In this document: piece by piece, positions 8,147 to 16,133 of the stretch | Layout of the letters: each line of letters starts with the position of its first letter | Position numbering within the stretch: position 1 is the first letter of the stretch | Assembly: GCF_030348505.1 (NCBI RefSeq) | Contig: NZ_JAUCFJ010000002.1 | Coordinates: 4,716,001-4,780,000, forward strand | From: Lysinibacillus sp. G4S2 | GTDB taxonomy: Bacteria; Bacillota; Bacilli; Bacillales_A; Planococcaceae | DNA length: 64,000 nucleotides | Direction: 5' to 3' | Program-made: the position numbers and the translations under genes | Notes under the pieces: model-generated | Told to the model about the DNA's origin: nothing | Database searches by the model: none | Seen by the model: only the letters and a program-made list of their open reading frames with translations

Positions 8147-8185
8147 TAAAAGCAAGTGGACGCTCCATATCCACTTGCTTTTTTA
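8147..8185. terminator. bidirectional terminator
   Basis: AAAAGCAAGTGGA and TCCACTTGCTTTT form a 13-bp stem with a 9-nt loop and T/A tracts on both sides. It separates the convergent genes at 7957-8142 and 8198-8989. Confidence 0.85.
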
Positions 8186-8197
8186 GTCCATTTCAGG

Positions 8198-8989
8198 TTA
8201 ATAGCAATCCCAATTATATAGAACTTTACTAAAATCTCTGCGTTGCAACTCATCCTCTGTGATGAAAAAGTTGCCGACTCCGTCATCCCCCCACAGAATA
8301 TGATCTCCTATACTGTCAATCTGAAGCAACAAGACTGTTGAATCTGTATATTCACCATAAGTTCGTGGATCATCCTGAGTAAAAAATGGATATCCCCCGA
8401 TTTTATGACCTGTACTATTCAATGTCTCAAAAAATGAGTCTACTAAATTATCATCGTCTTCTATAGTAGCAAGGATCTTCGCATATGGTTTTTCACTTCT
8501 AAAGTCATTAGCTGATAATGGTTCATAGCCTGTTCTAAAGGACAATGCCATTTCTTTTTCAACCGGAAAGTAAAATTCTTCTTCTTTCGCTTCAACAAAT
8601 GAGAAGTCTTGTACTAACTGTGACTCGTCACTGACAATATGTTCGTGGAAAATAACGCGGAAGCCTTCCTGATTTTGACCATTATCAAAGTCCATTCCCA
8701 GTACATCGTCATAACCATCAATATAAAACTGCAAGATTCCCTCTTTAGGGAAATTTGATAAATGCTTCGGTACATCTGCAAAATTAATTTGTGCTAGTAA
8801 TTTTAATGGTTGCCCTTCAGGACTTTTCGGATACTCCATTGACAGCGGGAAATACGGATTACCTGCAAACTTACTTTCAAATAAAGATGTTTTTCGTTCT
8901 TCCGTTTCAATAAATACAGTAGGCAGTATCGTTTCCTCTATTACTGTCCTATATTGTTCAAATGCTTCAGGTAAATTAAGTAACTTCAT
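8198..8989 (-). CDS. ywqG: YwqG family protein (DUF1963)
   Basis: A 263-residue soluble protein of the YwqG/DUF1963 family. Family marks include SKFAGNPYFPLSMEYP near residue 40, LKLLAQINFADVP, LQFYIDGYDD, a HKIGGYPFFTQDDPR segment near residue 195 and LLLQIDS...ILWGDDGVGNFFI at the C-terminus. The biochemical function of the family is unknown; members often occur beside toxin-immunity genes. The ATG is preceded by AGGAGGT. Upstream, a promoter with a LexA-like box in its spacer (9024-9037) predicts DNA-damage induction. It stands as a monocistronic unit facing away from fumA. Confidence 0.85.
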   Translation of the reverse strand: MKLLNLPEAFEQYRTVIEETILPTVFIETEERKTSLFESKFAGNPYFPLSMEYPKSPEGQPLKLLAQINFADVPKHLSNFPKEGILQFYIDGYDDVLGMDFDNGQNQEGFRVIFHEHIVSDESQLVQDFSFVEAKEEEFYFPVEKEMALSFRTGYEPLSANDFRSEKPYAKILATIEDDDNLVDSFFETLNSTGHKIGGYPFFTQDDPRTYGEYTDSTVLLLQIDSIGDHILWGDDGVGNFFITEDELQRRDFSKVLYNWDCY

Positions 8990-9023
8990 ATATTACCTCC
9001 TAAAGTAGATTTAATTCCATTAT

Positions 9024-9037
9024 AGAACAAATGTTCC
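9024..9037 (-). promoter_or_regulatory. LexA (SOS) box in ywqG promoter
   Basis: AGAACAAATGTTCC matches the Bacillus SOS box CGAACRNRYGTTYC at 13 of 14 positions. On the minus strand it falls in the spacer of TTGTCG-17 nt-TATAAT, the natural place for a repressor to block ywqG. The ywqG start codon is about 30 nt further on. Confidence 0.6.
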
Positions 9038-9122
9038 TCTTCGACAATCTTTATTTCGATGAAACTCCAATTTATGAATATGACCGGAAACCTACATTTA
9101 CAAGTAGATTTGTTCAAGTTCC

Positions 9123-9185
9123 AAAAGTGCTCAGCTTCGCTCTAAAAGCGCTCAGCTTCACCCCAAAAACGCTCCGCTTCGACCT
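9123..9185. repeat. 21-nt tandem array, AAAANNGCTCNGCTTC core
   Basis: Three units start at 9123, 9144 and 9165, with the edge of a fourth at 9186, each 21 nt apart. The units share AAAAG(T/C)GCTCAGCTTC, with small changes in the third. They lie between the divergent ywqG and fumA genes. The rest of 9040-9250 shows no gene. Confidence 0.75.
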
Positions 9186-9350
9186 AAAGATAAATAGAAT
9201 TTAATTAACATAATTTTACACTTAAATTACCTCTTTTTGAGAATAGACCTTTAATTCCGACTTCAATGAGTTGAACTCTTTTTTTCATTAGTTGAAAAGA
9301 GTATAATGTAACGTGGAAATAATCAAATTTTCTATGGGGGGCAATACCAA

Positions 9351-10889
9351 ATGAATATCCAAACTTTGGAGAAAAGTCTTTATGATTTAATTACTCAAAC
9401 ATCTACGAATCTACCTAAAGACGTACGTCGTGCAATTAAGAAAGCTAAAGAAGCTGAAAATGCTGGTACTCGTGCTGCTATGAGCTTAGACACAATCTCA
9501 ACTAATATTATTATGGCAGAAGATAATGTATCACCTATCTGTCAAGATACTGGTCTACCAACATTCAAAATTTATACTCCTGTTGGTGTAAACCAATTAG
9601 AAATTAAAGAAGCTATTAAAAAAGCTATTAACGATACATCTGCTGATGCAAAATTACGTCCAAACGCTGTTGATTCATTAACTGGCGCAAACAGTGGAAA
9701 CAACATTGGTGAAGGTCTACCTGTTATGAAATTCGAACAATGGGAAAAAGACTACATCACAATTAAGTTAATCCTTAAAGGTGGCGGCTGTGAAAACAAA
9801 AACATTCAATACAGCCTACCATGTGAGCTTGAAGGTCTTGGTCGCGCTGGTCGTGATTTAGATGGTATCCGTAAATGTATCATTCACTCAGTATACCAAG
9901 CACAAGGACAAGGCTGTTCAGCTGGTTTCATCGGTGTAGGTATCGGTGGTGACCGCTCTTCTGGTTACGACTTAGCGAAAGAACAATTATTCCGTCATGT
10001 GGAAGATACAAATCCAAATCCTGATCTTGCTAAATTAGAAGAATATGTAGTGAAAACTGCAAACACATTTGGTATCGGTACAATGGGCTTCGGTGGTGAA
10101 GCAACATTACTTGGTTGTAAAATTGGCGTTATGCACCGTATCCCAGCTTCATTCTACGTATCAGTAGCTTATAACTGTTGGGCATACCGTCGTATGGCTG
10201 TGGACATGGATCCTCAAACTGGCGAAATTATTAATTGGCATTACCAAGAAGGCGAAAAAATTACATTTAAAGAAGATGAAGTTGCAGCAACAACAGAAGA
10301 CACTACTACAAATGTAGTGGAACTTACTGCACCAATTACTGAAGAACAAATTCGTGCTCTAAAAGTTGGGGACGTTGTATCAATTACTGGTCGTATGTAT
10401 ACTGGCCGTGACGCAATTCACCATCACTTAATGAGTCACGATGCTCCAGTTGATCTTAATGGACAAGTTATTTATCACTGTGGCCCTGTAATGGCAAAAG
10501 ATGAAGAAGGCAACTGGACAGTAAAAGCTGCTGGTCCAACTACTTCAATTCGTGAGGAGCCATACCAAGGTGACATCATGAAAAAATTCGGTATCCGCGC
10601 TGTAATCGGTAAAGGCGGTATGGGACCAAAAACACTTGCTGCATTAGAAGAACATGGTGGCGTTTACTTAAATGCAATCGGTGGTGCTGCACAATACTAC
10701 GCAGACTGCATTAAAGGTGTAGATGGTGTTGATCTAATGGAATTTGGTGTTCCAGAAGCTATGTGGCACTTAAACGTTGAGAAGTTCACAGCTGTTGTAA
10801 CAATGGACTCTCACGGTAACTCTCTACACGCAGACGTAGACAAATCTTCACTAGAAAAACTTGCACTACACGCAGAAAGAGTATTCTAA
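9351..10889 (+). CDS. fumA: fumarate hydratase, class I (iron-sulfur)
   Basis: This 512-residue enzyme converts fumarate and L-malate in the citric acid cycle, in the cytoplasm. It is the [4Fe-4S] class I type with alpha and beta parts fused in one chain. The alpha part has SPICQDTGLPTF (first cluster cysteine), GGGCENKN and GQGCSAGFIGVGIGGDRSSGY. The beta part after about residue 330 has GDVVSITGRMYTGRDAIHHHL, YHCGPVM and IGKGGMGPKTLAAL. The length is normal. The start is clear: GGGGGGC precedes the ATG at 9351. Codon choice is very regular, as in highly expressed genes. The 3' end is partly duplicated downstream (10872-11083). Confidence 0.93.
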   Translation: MNIQTLEKSLYDLITQTSTNLPKDVRRAIKKAKEAENAGTRAAMSLDTISTNIIMAEDNVSPICQDTGLPTFKIYTPVGVNQLEIKEAIKKAINDTSADAKLRPNAVDSLTGANSGNNIGEGLPVMKFEQWEKDYITIKLILKGGGCENKNIQYSLPCELEGLGRAGRDLDGIRKCIIHSVYQAQGQGCSAGFIGVGIGGDRSSGYDLAKEQLFRHVEDTNPNPDLAKLEEYVVKTANTFGIGTMGFGGEATLLGCKIGVMHRIPASFYVSVAYNCWAYRRMAVDMDPQTGEIINWHYQEGEKITFKEDEVAATTEDTTTNVVELTAPITEEQIRALKVGDVVSITGRMYTGRDAIHHHLMSHDAPVDLNGQVIYHCGPVMAKDEEGNWTVKAAGPTTSIREEPYQGDIMKKFGIRAVIGKGGMGPKTLAALEEHGGVYLNAIGGAAQYYADCIKGVDGVDLMEFGVPEAMWHLNVEKFTAVVTMDSHGNSLHADVDKSSLEKLALHAERVF

Positions 10890-11083
10890 TAAAGATAAAA
10901 TATCTTTTATAAAGAGTTACTCTGAATACTAGCGGTCGTTTTATAAGCTGTGGCGTAAGCGAAGCGGCAGCCACACCGCAGAAAGAGTATTCTATTATAG
11001 ATAAAATATCTTTTATAAAGAGTTACTCTGAATACTAGCAGTCGTTTTATAAGCTGTTGCGTACGCGAAGCGGTAGCCACACT
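10872..11083. repeat. 106-nt tandem duplication over the fumA 3' end
   Basis: The segment starting GCAGAAAGAGTATTCT at 10872 recurs at 10978 with few differences, a period of 106 nt. The first copy contains the last five codons of fumA; the second copy is non-coding. Each copy ends with a (G/T)GCGTA(A/C)GCGAAGCGG segment related to the 36-37-nt repeat family found elsewhere in the window. Confidence 0.8.
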
Positions 11084-11155
11084 ACAAAAATGAGTTTATA
11101 ATTAAATAATTTTTGCAGTAATCCCTAAAGTAGGGTAATTCACTGCACAAATTCG

Positions 11156-11195
11156 AAAGGCACAGAATATTCCTAATGAATAATCTGTGCTTTTC
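11156..11195 (+). terminator. terminator after fumA repeats
   Basis: AAAGGCACAGAATATTC and GAATAATCTGTGCTTTT form a long, nearly complete stem with a T-rich end. A weaker hairpin (TGCAGTAATCCCTA...TAGGGTAATTCACTGCA) precedes it at 11114-11147. Confidence 0.75.
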
Positions 11196-11316
11196 TTATG
11201 TTCGAAATTATGATCAATTATGCCTCAGCATAATTGCGTCCAGAACCGGCTGAAAAGCAGCTTAAATCCGCATTCATCTCACCACCTAGGTGGGAGACTT
11301 CTGAAACTGCCGTTGC

Positions 11317-11410
11317 ACTTTCGCTACAGAAAACATTTATAGCTGACGCTTTGCTTTCGCTACAGAAAACATTTGTTGCTGACGCTTTGCTTTCGCTACA
11401 GAAAACATTG
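11317..11410. repeat. 36-nt direct repeats (TTTCGCTACAGAAAACATT)
   Basis: TCGCTACAGAAAACATT occurs at 11321, 11357 and 11393, a 36-nt period; between copies lies GCTGACGCTTTGCT. Because 36 is a multiple of three a short ORF runs through, but it has no binding site and I do not call it. The same units occur at 22490-22560, 24690-24757, 38930-39120 and 53098-53165. Confidence 0.75.
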
Positions 11411-11525
11411 CTGAGAGAAGTTAAAAAAATTTCATAATTACCTTAATCTCAATCTAGGACTGCTTTTATCCCCCTCTATAAAAATCCCCTTCAAATTTTT
11501 TACTTTCTTTTTCCAAATACCTTTG

Positions 11526-11540
11526 TTATAATAATTCTAA
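11526..11540 (+). promoter_or_regulatory. PerR-like box upstream of P1B-4 ATPase
   Basis: TTATAATAATTCTAA matches the PerR consensus TTATAATNATTATAA at 14 of 15 positions (N counted as a match). It lies 101 nt before the ATPase start codon. PerR is a peroxide-sensing Fe/Mn repressor of the Fur family. Confidence 0.6.
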
Positions 11541-11611
11541 ATTAAGTAAGAGTTAATTGAAAGCTATTTTCAATTAATCAATGTTGAAAAATACCGTATA
11601 ACGAGGTTTTT

Positions 11612-11630
11612 GATATTGATTTTCATTATC
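11612..11630 (+). promoter_or_regulatory. Fur-like box upstream of P1B-4 ATPase
   Basis: GATATTGATTTTCATTATC matches the 19-bp Fur consensus GATAATGATAATCATTATC at 16 positions. It lies directly before the ribosome binding site, just after a promoter read as TTAATC-17 nt-TATAAC (about 11576-11604). A site here would sit over the first transcribed bases. Confidence 0.6.
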
Positions 11631-11640
11631 AGGGGGGTTA

Positions 11641-13548
11641 ATGATGGAACATACTAATCGAGAAAATTATAATTTAATTGAGAAAATTAAGGAACATGCA
11701 GAATTAATTGCTGCCCTTTTATCAGGTTTGTTCATTTTTCTTGCATGGCGTTTAGATACTAACGAGCAAACAACAGCTTCTGTTCTTTTATATATTGTTG
11801 CATTTTGCGTTGGTGGATTTGCTAAAGCAAAAGAAGGCATTGAAGAAACTATTGAAAATAAGGAACTTAATGTTGAACTACTGATGGTATTAGCTGCAAT
11901 CGGTTCAGCAGCCATAGGTTATTGGACAGAAGGTGCTATTCTAATTTTTATCTTTGCAGTTAGTGGCGCGCTTGAAACATACGCAATGAATAAAAGCCAT
12001 CGTGAAATTTCCGCACTCATGAACTTACAACCTGAAGAGGCTTGGCTTGTTCGTGGTGACTTTGAACCAATGAAAGTTTCTGTCTCTACGTTACAAATCG
12101 GAGATCATCTGCTCATAAAACCTGGTGAAAGAGTACCGGCAGACGGAGTAATATTTAAAGGGCAATCTTCTATTGACGAATCGGCCATTAGCGGTGAGCC
12201 ATTGCCAGTTGCAAAACGCGAAGGCGATGAAGTATTCGCTGGTACTGTTAACTTAAATGGTGCCATTACAATGGAAATGACAAAACCAAATTCCGAAACA
12301 CTATTCCAAAAAATTATTACACTTGTTCAAAATGCACAAAGTGAAAAATCACCTTCTCAACAGTTCATAGAAAAATTCGAAGGTACTTATGTAAAACTTG
12401 TGCTACTTACTGTCGCTCTAATGATGTTTCTACCTCATTTTGTACTCGGTTGGGACTGGACAACAACTTTCTATCGAGCAATGGTACTCCTAGTAGTTGC
12501 TTCTCCATGCGCACTCGTTGCATCCATTATGCCAGCGACACTTGCAGCAATTTCAAATGGTGCAAAACATGGTGTGCTATTTAAAGGCGGCTTGCATTTA
12601 GAGCATTTAGGTGCATTACGTGCACTTGCAGTAGATAAAACAGGTACTTTAACACAAGGTAAACCAGTTGTGACTGATTTTATTGTTCGTGAAGGAATAG
12701 AACAAGAAATGGCGTTAGCTACCCTAGCTGGTATTGAATCACAATCGAATCATCCACTTGCACAAGCAATTACTTCATATGCTAAGGCTGAAGGTCTTAC
12801 AAAGTTCCCTCAGGCGTCTATTGAAGATATCCCAGGTTGGGGCATCAAAGGTTATGTAGATAATATAGAATATCAAGTTGGCAAACCTGATTTTGTAGGT
12901 GTAGAGGAAGCTGATAATTTCGCAGATGGCGTAGCGACAAAACTCGCTGCAGAAGGCAAAACAGTTATTTTCATTCGTGACAAGGACGGCATTGTCGCAT
13001 TAGCAGCCTTAAAGGATACCGTTCGCGATGAAGCAAAAAAAGCAGTATCTTTACTAAAAGAGCTAGGCATTAATGTTGTCATGCTTACAGGTGACAACGA
13101 GAAGACAGCAAAGGCAATTGCCAAAGAAGCAGGCGTGACGGAATATGTCGCTGAATGTCTTCCTGAAACAAAGGTGACTGAGATGAAACGACTTCTTTCT
13201 CAATATAAATATGTAGGAATGGTCGGTGACGGTATTAATGATGCACCTGCATTAGCAACCGCAACTACTGGTATTGCTATGGGAGAAGGAACAGATGTGG
13301 CATTAGAAACAGCAGACGTTGTTTTAATGAAGAATGACTTATCAAAAATTGCCTATGCAGTACGTTTATCACGTAAAATGCAACGTATCATCAAGCAAAA
13401 CATCGTCTTCTCTATCGGCATTATTGTTTTATTAATTACCTCAAACTTTTTACAAGTCGTTGATTTACCTCTAGGTGTAATCGGACATGAAGGAAGCACC
13501 ATTTTAGTTATTTTAAACGGCCTTCGAATGTTAAATAAAAACATCTAA
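11641..13548 (+). CDS. pfeT: P1B-4 metal efflux ATPase, PfeT/FrvA-like
   Basis: This 635-residue heavy-metal P-type ATPase pumps divalent metal out of the cytoplasm. It has no N-terminal metal-binding domain. Membrane helices flank the actuator motif SGEPLPV. The transmembrane metal motif is SPC (about residue 288), the phosphorylated Asp is in DKTGT (332), and nucleotide-binding HP, TGDN and GDGINDAPA motifs follow. HEGST (616) in the last helix with SPC is the P1B-4 signature, shared by the ferrous iron exporters PfeT (B. subtilis) and FrvA (Listeria) and by some Co/Zn pumps. PerR- and Fur-like boxes upstream point to iron. GGGGGG precedes ATG 11641; ATG 11644 is an alternative. Confidence 0.85.
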   Translation: MMEHTNRENYNLIEKIKEHAELIAALLSGLFIFLAWRLDTNEQTTASVLLYIVAFCVGGFAKAKEGIEETIENKELNVELLMVLAAIGSAAIGYWTEGAILIFIFAVSGALETYAMNKSHREISALMNLQPEEAWLVRGDFEPMKVSVSTLQIGDHLLIKPGERVPADGVIFKGQSSIDESAISGEPLPVAKREGDEVFAGTVNLNGAITMEMTKPNSETLFQKIITLVQNAQSEKSPSQQFIEKFEGTYVKLVLLTVALMMFLPHFVLGWDWTTTFYRAMVLLVVASPCALVASIMPATLAAISNGAKHGVLFKGGLHLEHLGALRALAVDKTGTLTQGKPVVTDFIVREGIEQEMALATLAGIESQSNHPLAQAITSYAKAEGLTKFPQASIEDIPGWGIKGYVDNIEYQVGKPDFVGVEEADNFADGVATKLAAEGKTVIFIRDKDGIVALAALKDTVRDEAKKAVSLLKELGINVVMLTGDNEKTAKAIAKEAGVTEYVAECLPETKVTEMKRLLSQYKYVGMVGDGINDAPALATATTGIAMGEGTDVALETADVVLMKNDLSKIAYAVRLSRKMQRIIKQNIVFSIGIIVLLITSNFLQVVDLPLGVIGHEGSTILVILNGLRMLNKNI

Positions 13549-13552
13549 AACA

Positions 13553-13596
13553 AACAGCCTCGCATCACAAAACGTGATAACGAGGCTGTTCTTTTC
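13553..13596. terminator. terminator after pfeT
   Basis: AACAGCCTCG (13553-13562) pairs with CGAGGCTGTT (13581-13590), with an inner ATCAC/GTGAT stem, followed by CTTTTC. It closes the ATPase gene and probably serves the convergent YihY gene too. Confidence 0.8.
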
Positions 13597-13603
13597 GATA
13601 TTG

Positions 13604-14542
13604 CTAACTATTCGGTAATGTCTCCTGTTTAATAAGTTCCTTTTGCAACGCCTTTTTTTGCATTGTCGCATTTAAAATACCACCAAAAATTAAAATAATC
13701 CCCGTGAAATATAGCCAAAGCATTAAAATTATAACTCCACCGATACTGCCATATGTAGCGGAATAATTTGCGAAATTACTAATATAAAAAGAGAAAATAT
13801 ACGTTGCCGCCAGCCAGGCAAGAGTTGAAAACAATGCACCTGGCCAAACTCCCATTAACTTCAAACGAGGTTTTGTATTCGGAACAAACCAATAAATTCC
13901 CATTAAAACTATAAAGATAAGTAGTGGTGGCATCGACCAGCGTAAGCTTTCCCAGATTATTTCAAACTGTTCTTCAATACCAACAATCGAAAATAAGAAA
14001 TGCCCAATTTGCTGCCCAAAAACCGGTAAAATTAGAGCGACAGCAATAACAATAACAAACGCTATGGTGAAAACAAGGGACAACCCTCGATCCAACATAC
14101 CACCCCTAGTCTCTGTATCGTAGGCCTTATTTAAGGCTCTAATCAACGCATTAATTCCTTTAGAAGCAGACCAAATTGTTCCAAGCACCCCGATGGATAA
14201 TAAACTACTATTACGGATTGTTAATATTTCATTTAATGTATTTTCAATAAGCCTATATACCTCATCTGGCATAATATTCACTAGAAACGAATACACTTGC
14301 GTCGTCTCTATGTTCAAATACGGTAATAATGTGACTAGGAAAATTAGTAGTGGAAAAAAAGATAGTAAAAAGAAATAAGCTAACTGTGCCGCAAGAGCAG
14401 ATACTTCCACTCGCTGTAAGCGTAGTATTAAGTCTTGCATAAAGCCCTTTGATGTCATCACATCTACAACTTCTTCGTCAGGTAAGACAAATGATTTCAC
14501 TACACTGACTTTCGTAAGTTTTGATGCTTTTTTCTTCCCCAT
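13604..14542 (-). CDS. YihY/BrkB family membrane protein
   Basis: A 312-residue integral membrane protein of the YihY/virulence factor BrkB family. I use the ATG at 14542 (AGGGGGA upstream). Family marks are VSALAAQLAYFFLLSFFPLLIFL, then SILSIGVLGTIWSASKGINALIRALNKAYD, the SLVFTIAFVIVIA helix and TYGSIGGVIILMLWLYFTGIILIFGGILNA near the C-terminus. About six helices are expected. Older literature named the family 'ribonuclease BN', which was a wrong assignment; the function is unknown and it may be a transporter or envelope protein. A YtxH-type gene lies directly upstream on the same strand. Confidence 0.85.
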   Translation of the reverse strand: MGKKKASKLTKVSVVKSFVLPDEEVVDVMTSKGFMQDLILRLQRVEVSALAAQLAYFFLLSFFPLLIFLVTLLPYLNIETTQVYSFLVNIMPDEVYRLIENTLNEILTIRNSSLLSIGVLGTIWSASKGINALIRALNKAYDTETRGGMLDRGLSLVFTIAFVIVIAVALILPVFGQQIGHFLFSIVGIEEQFEIIWESLRWSMPPLLIFIVLMGIYWFVPNTKPRLKLMGVWPGALFSTLAWLAATYIFSFYISNFANYSATYGSIGGVIILMLWLYFTGIILIFGGILNATMQKKALQKELIKQETLPNS

Positions 14543-14564
14543 ACAAATTCCCCCTGTACGACAA

Positions 14565-14891
14565 CTATTCTTTATCAGGTAAAGAAAAGGCTGATTTTGT
14601 GTCATTAATCATGCCTTCGATTGTAGAAGGTAATTCTTTAAATTCCTCAACTTTTTCAGCGACTGTGTTTACGTTTTCTGATACACTTTCACACAACACT
14701 TTAGCAGCCAATACTTTTTCCTCAACTAGTACTTGTAATTCCTCTCGATTGGCTACATAGTACGAGATTCCCTCTTTCATTTTTTTCGTTGTAGCGATCG
14801 TTTTTTCACGCGTTGTACGGTCTAACATGCTTAATGCAGCACCAACTGTAGCACCAACTACGATAGATGCTAATAATTTACTTCGTCCCAT
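14565..14891 (-). CDS. YtxH domain-containing protein
   Basis: A 108-residue protein starting MGRSKLLASIVVGATVGAAL: a short N-terminal membrane or membrane-surface segment with Gly/Ala, then a basic patch (DRTTREKT) and a long amphipathic helix to the C-terminus. This is the layout of YtxH/YtxJ-type general-stress proteins of Bacillales. The ATG at 14891 follows CAGGAGGT. The gene is 22 nt upstream of the YihY gene and probably forms an operon with it. Function unknown. Confidence 0.8.
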   Translation of the reverse strand: MGRSKLLASIVVGATVGAALSMLDRTTREKTIATTKKMKEGISYYVANREELQVLVEEKVLAAKVLCESVSENVNTVAEKVEEFKELPSTIEGMINDTKSAFSLPDKE

Positions 14892-15066
14892 ATTAAATAC
14901 CTCCTGCCTGGTAAATGTATATTTCTTTAGAATAACTAAACTACTTACTGCCCTTATTCTACCCAATAACCGTTTATTTTTAAAGCAATGCCCAAATACA
15001 GTGTTGACATTTTTTTTATTCAATGAAATGATATTTTCGAGGATTACGAAAGGTAGGTTTAAATAA

Positions 15067-15288
15067 ATGGATTTATCAGTACCGTCAAAAGAAAACGTTA
15101 TTTATATGGTTGATCAAATGAAAGACAAGCTTCGCATGGTTAATGTCGATGCAATGAAATCGGAAAATTTTGATGAAGCAAATTATGAAGACCTAGTCTA
15201 TTTATACGAAATGGTCATGAAGCGTAACACTTTTAGTCCAAGTGAAATGCAAGCTATTGTTGCTGAATTAGGTGCTTTACGCAAATAA
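15067..15288 (+). CDS. yfkK: YfkK/UPF0435 family protein (DUF1128)
   Basis: A 73-residue soluble helical protein. The core [42 protein letters not shown] matches the DUF1128/UPF0435 family (YfkK of B. subtilis), which has no known function. Length matches the family. A weak binding site (AAAGGTAGG) lies before ATG 15067. The gene is monocistronic and ends in a strong terminator at 15312-15347. Confidence 0.85.
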   Translation: MDLSVPSKENVIYMVDQMKDKLRMVNVDAMKSENFDEANYEDLVYLYEMVMKRNTFSPSEMQAIVAELGALRK

Positions 15289-15311
15289 TTAATTATTTGA
15301 GAATAAAGATA

Positions 15312-15347
15312 AAAAGCTATTAGCAAACCTTGCTAATAGCTTTTTTT
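15312..15347. terminator. terminator between yfkK and motB
   Basis: AAAAGCTATTAGCAA and TTGCTAATAGCTTTT form a 15-bp perfect stem with a 3-nt loop and a run of T. It separates two convergent genes and can act in both directions. Confidence 0.9.
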
Positions 15348-16133
15348 CTATTTTGTACTTTTTGCAGTAGAGCCATCCTCTTCTACAAGCGGTAGAATTA
15401 ATACTTCCACACGACGGTTTTTAGCACGCCCTTCTGCAGTATCATTTGGTGCAATGGCACTGTACTCTCCATAACCTTTAAAACTAAAGTTCCTAGGATC
15501 TAACTTCGAATTACTCATCAATAAAGTATTTAGGAAATTTATTGCTCGCATTCCTGATAGCTCAAAGTTAGAAGAGAAGTTAGGCCCAGCTGGAACGTTG
15601 TCAGTATGACCAGTAATTACTATATTACGTGCTGGATCTGATTCTAATACATCCGCAAGCTCCTTCGCAACAGGAACATATTCTGGTTTAATCGTTGCTT
15701 TCCCTGGATCAAACAGAATACTATCACGAATTGTTACAAGTAAACCTTCATCAGTCATTTCTGTTGCGAATTGACCTTCCATCTCATTAACAGCGATGAA
15801 ATTATCAACACTATCTTTAATTTCAGCTAACTCCTGCTGATCCTTTAAATATGCAGAATTTTGTTGTGGTTTTTCGTCACTTTCTGCATTCGGACTTTTT
15901 ACTGGTGCAGGTTGCTCTAAAAAGCTTGTACCACCTTCAAATACTTGATTAAACACAGCTGACATTCGATCTAGCTTCTCTTGGTCTACCGAGCTAGACG
16001 CAAACAGTACAATAAATAATGCTAATAACAGTGTTAAAATATCAGCGTACGGCACTAACCAAGACTCATCAATATGTTCTTCATGCTTTTTTTTCCTAGC
16101 TTTCTTTGCCAAGGCCGCCCGCCCCGCTTTCAT
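15348..16133 (-). CDS. motB: flagellar motor stator protein MotB
   Basis: MotB anchors the stator to peptidoglycan and carries the ion-binding Asp. The sequence shows one membrane helix with the functional Asp (SWLVPYADILTLLLALFIVLFA) and a C-terminal OmpA-like domain (TGHTDNVPAGP, NFELSGMRAINFL, NRRVEV). With ATG at 16133 it has 261 residues and overlaps motA by 38 nt. A TTG at 16112 behind GGGGCGGGCGG gives LAKKARKKKHEEH, which aligns better with the start of B. subtilis MotB, so the true start may be there. MotA is encoded just upstream in the same operon. Confidence 0.93.
   Translation of the reverse strand: MKAGRAALAKKARKKKHEEHIDESWLVPYADILTLLLALFIVLFASSSVDQEKLDRMSAVFNQVFEGGTSFLEQPAPVKSPNAESDEKPQQNSAYLKDQQELAEIKDSVDNFIAVNEMEGQFATEMTDEGLLVTIRDSILFDPGKATIKPEYVPVAKELADVLESDPARNIVITGHTDNVPAGPNFSSNFELSGMRAINFLNTLLMSNSKLDPRNFSFKGYGEYSAIAPNDTAEGRAKNRRVEVLILPLVEEDGSTAKSTK

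Noticed and set aside
11234..11437. 67-codon ORF with SLQKTF(I/V)ADAL repeats
   Set aside because: Comes from 36-nt direct repeats; no binding site and the same DNA units occur elsewhere in other frames.
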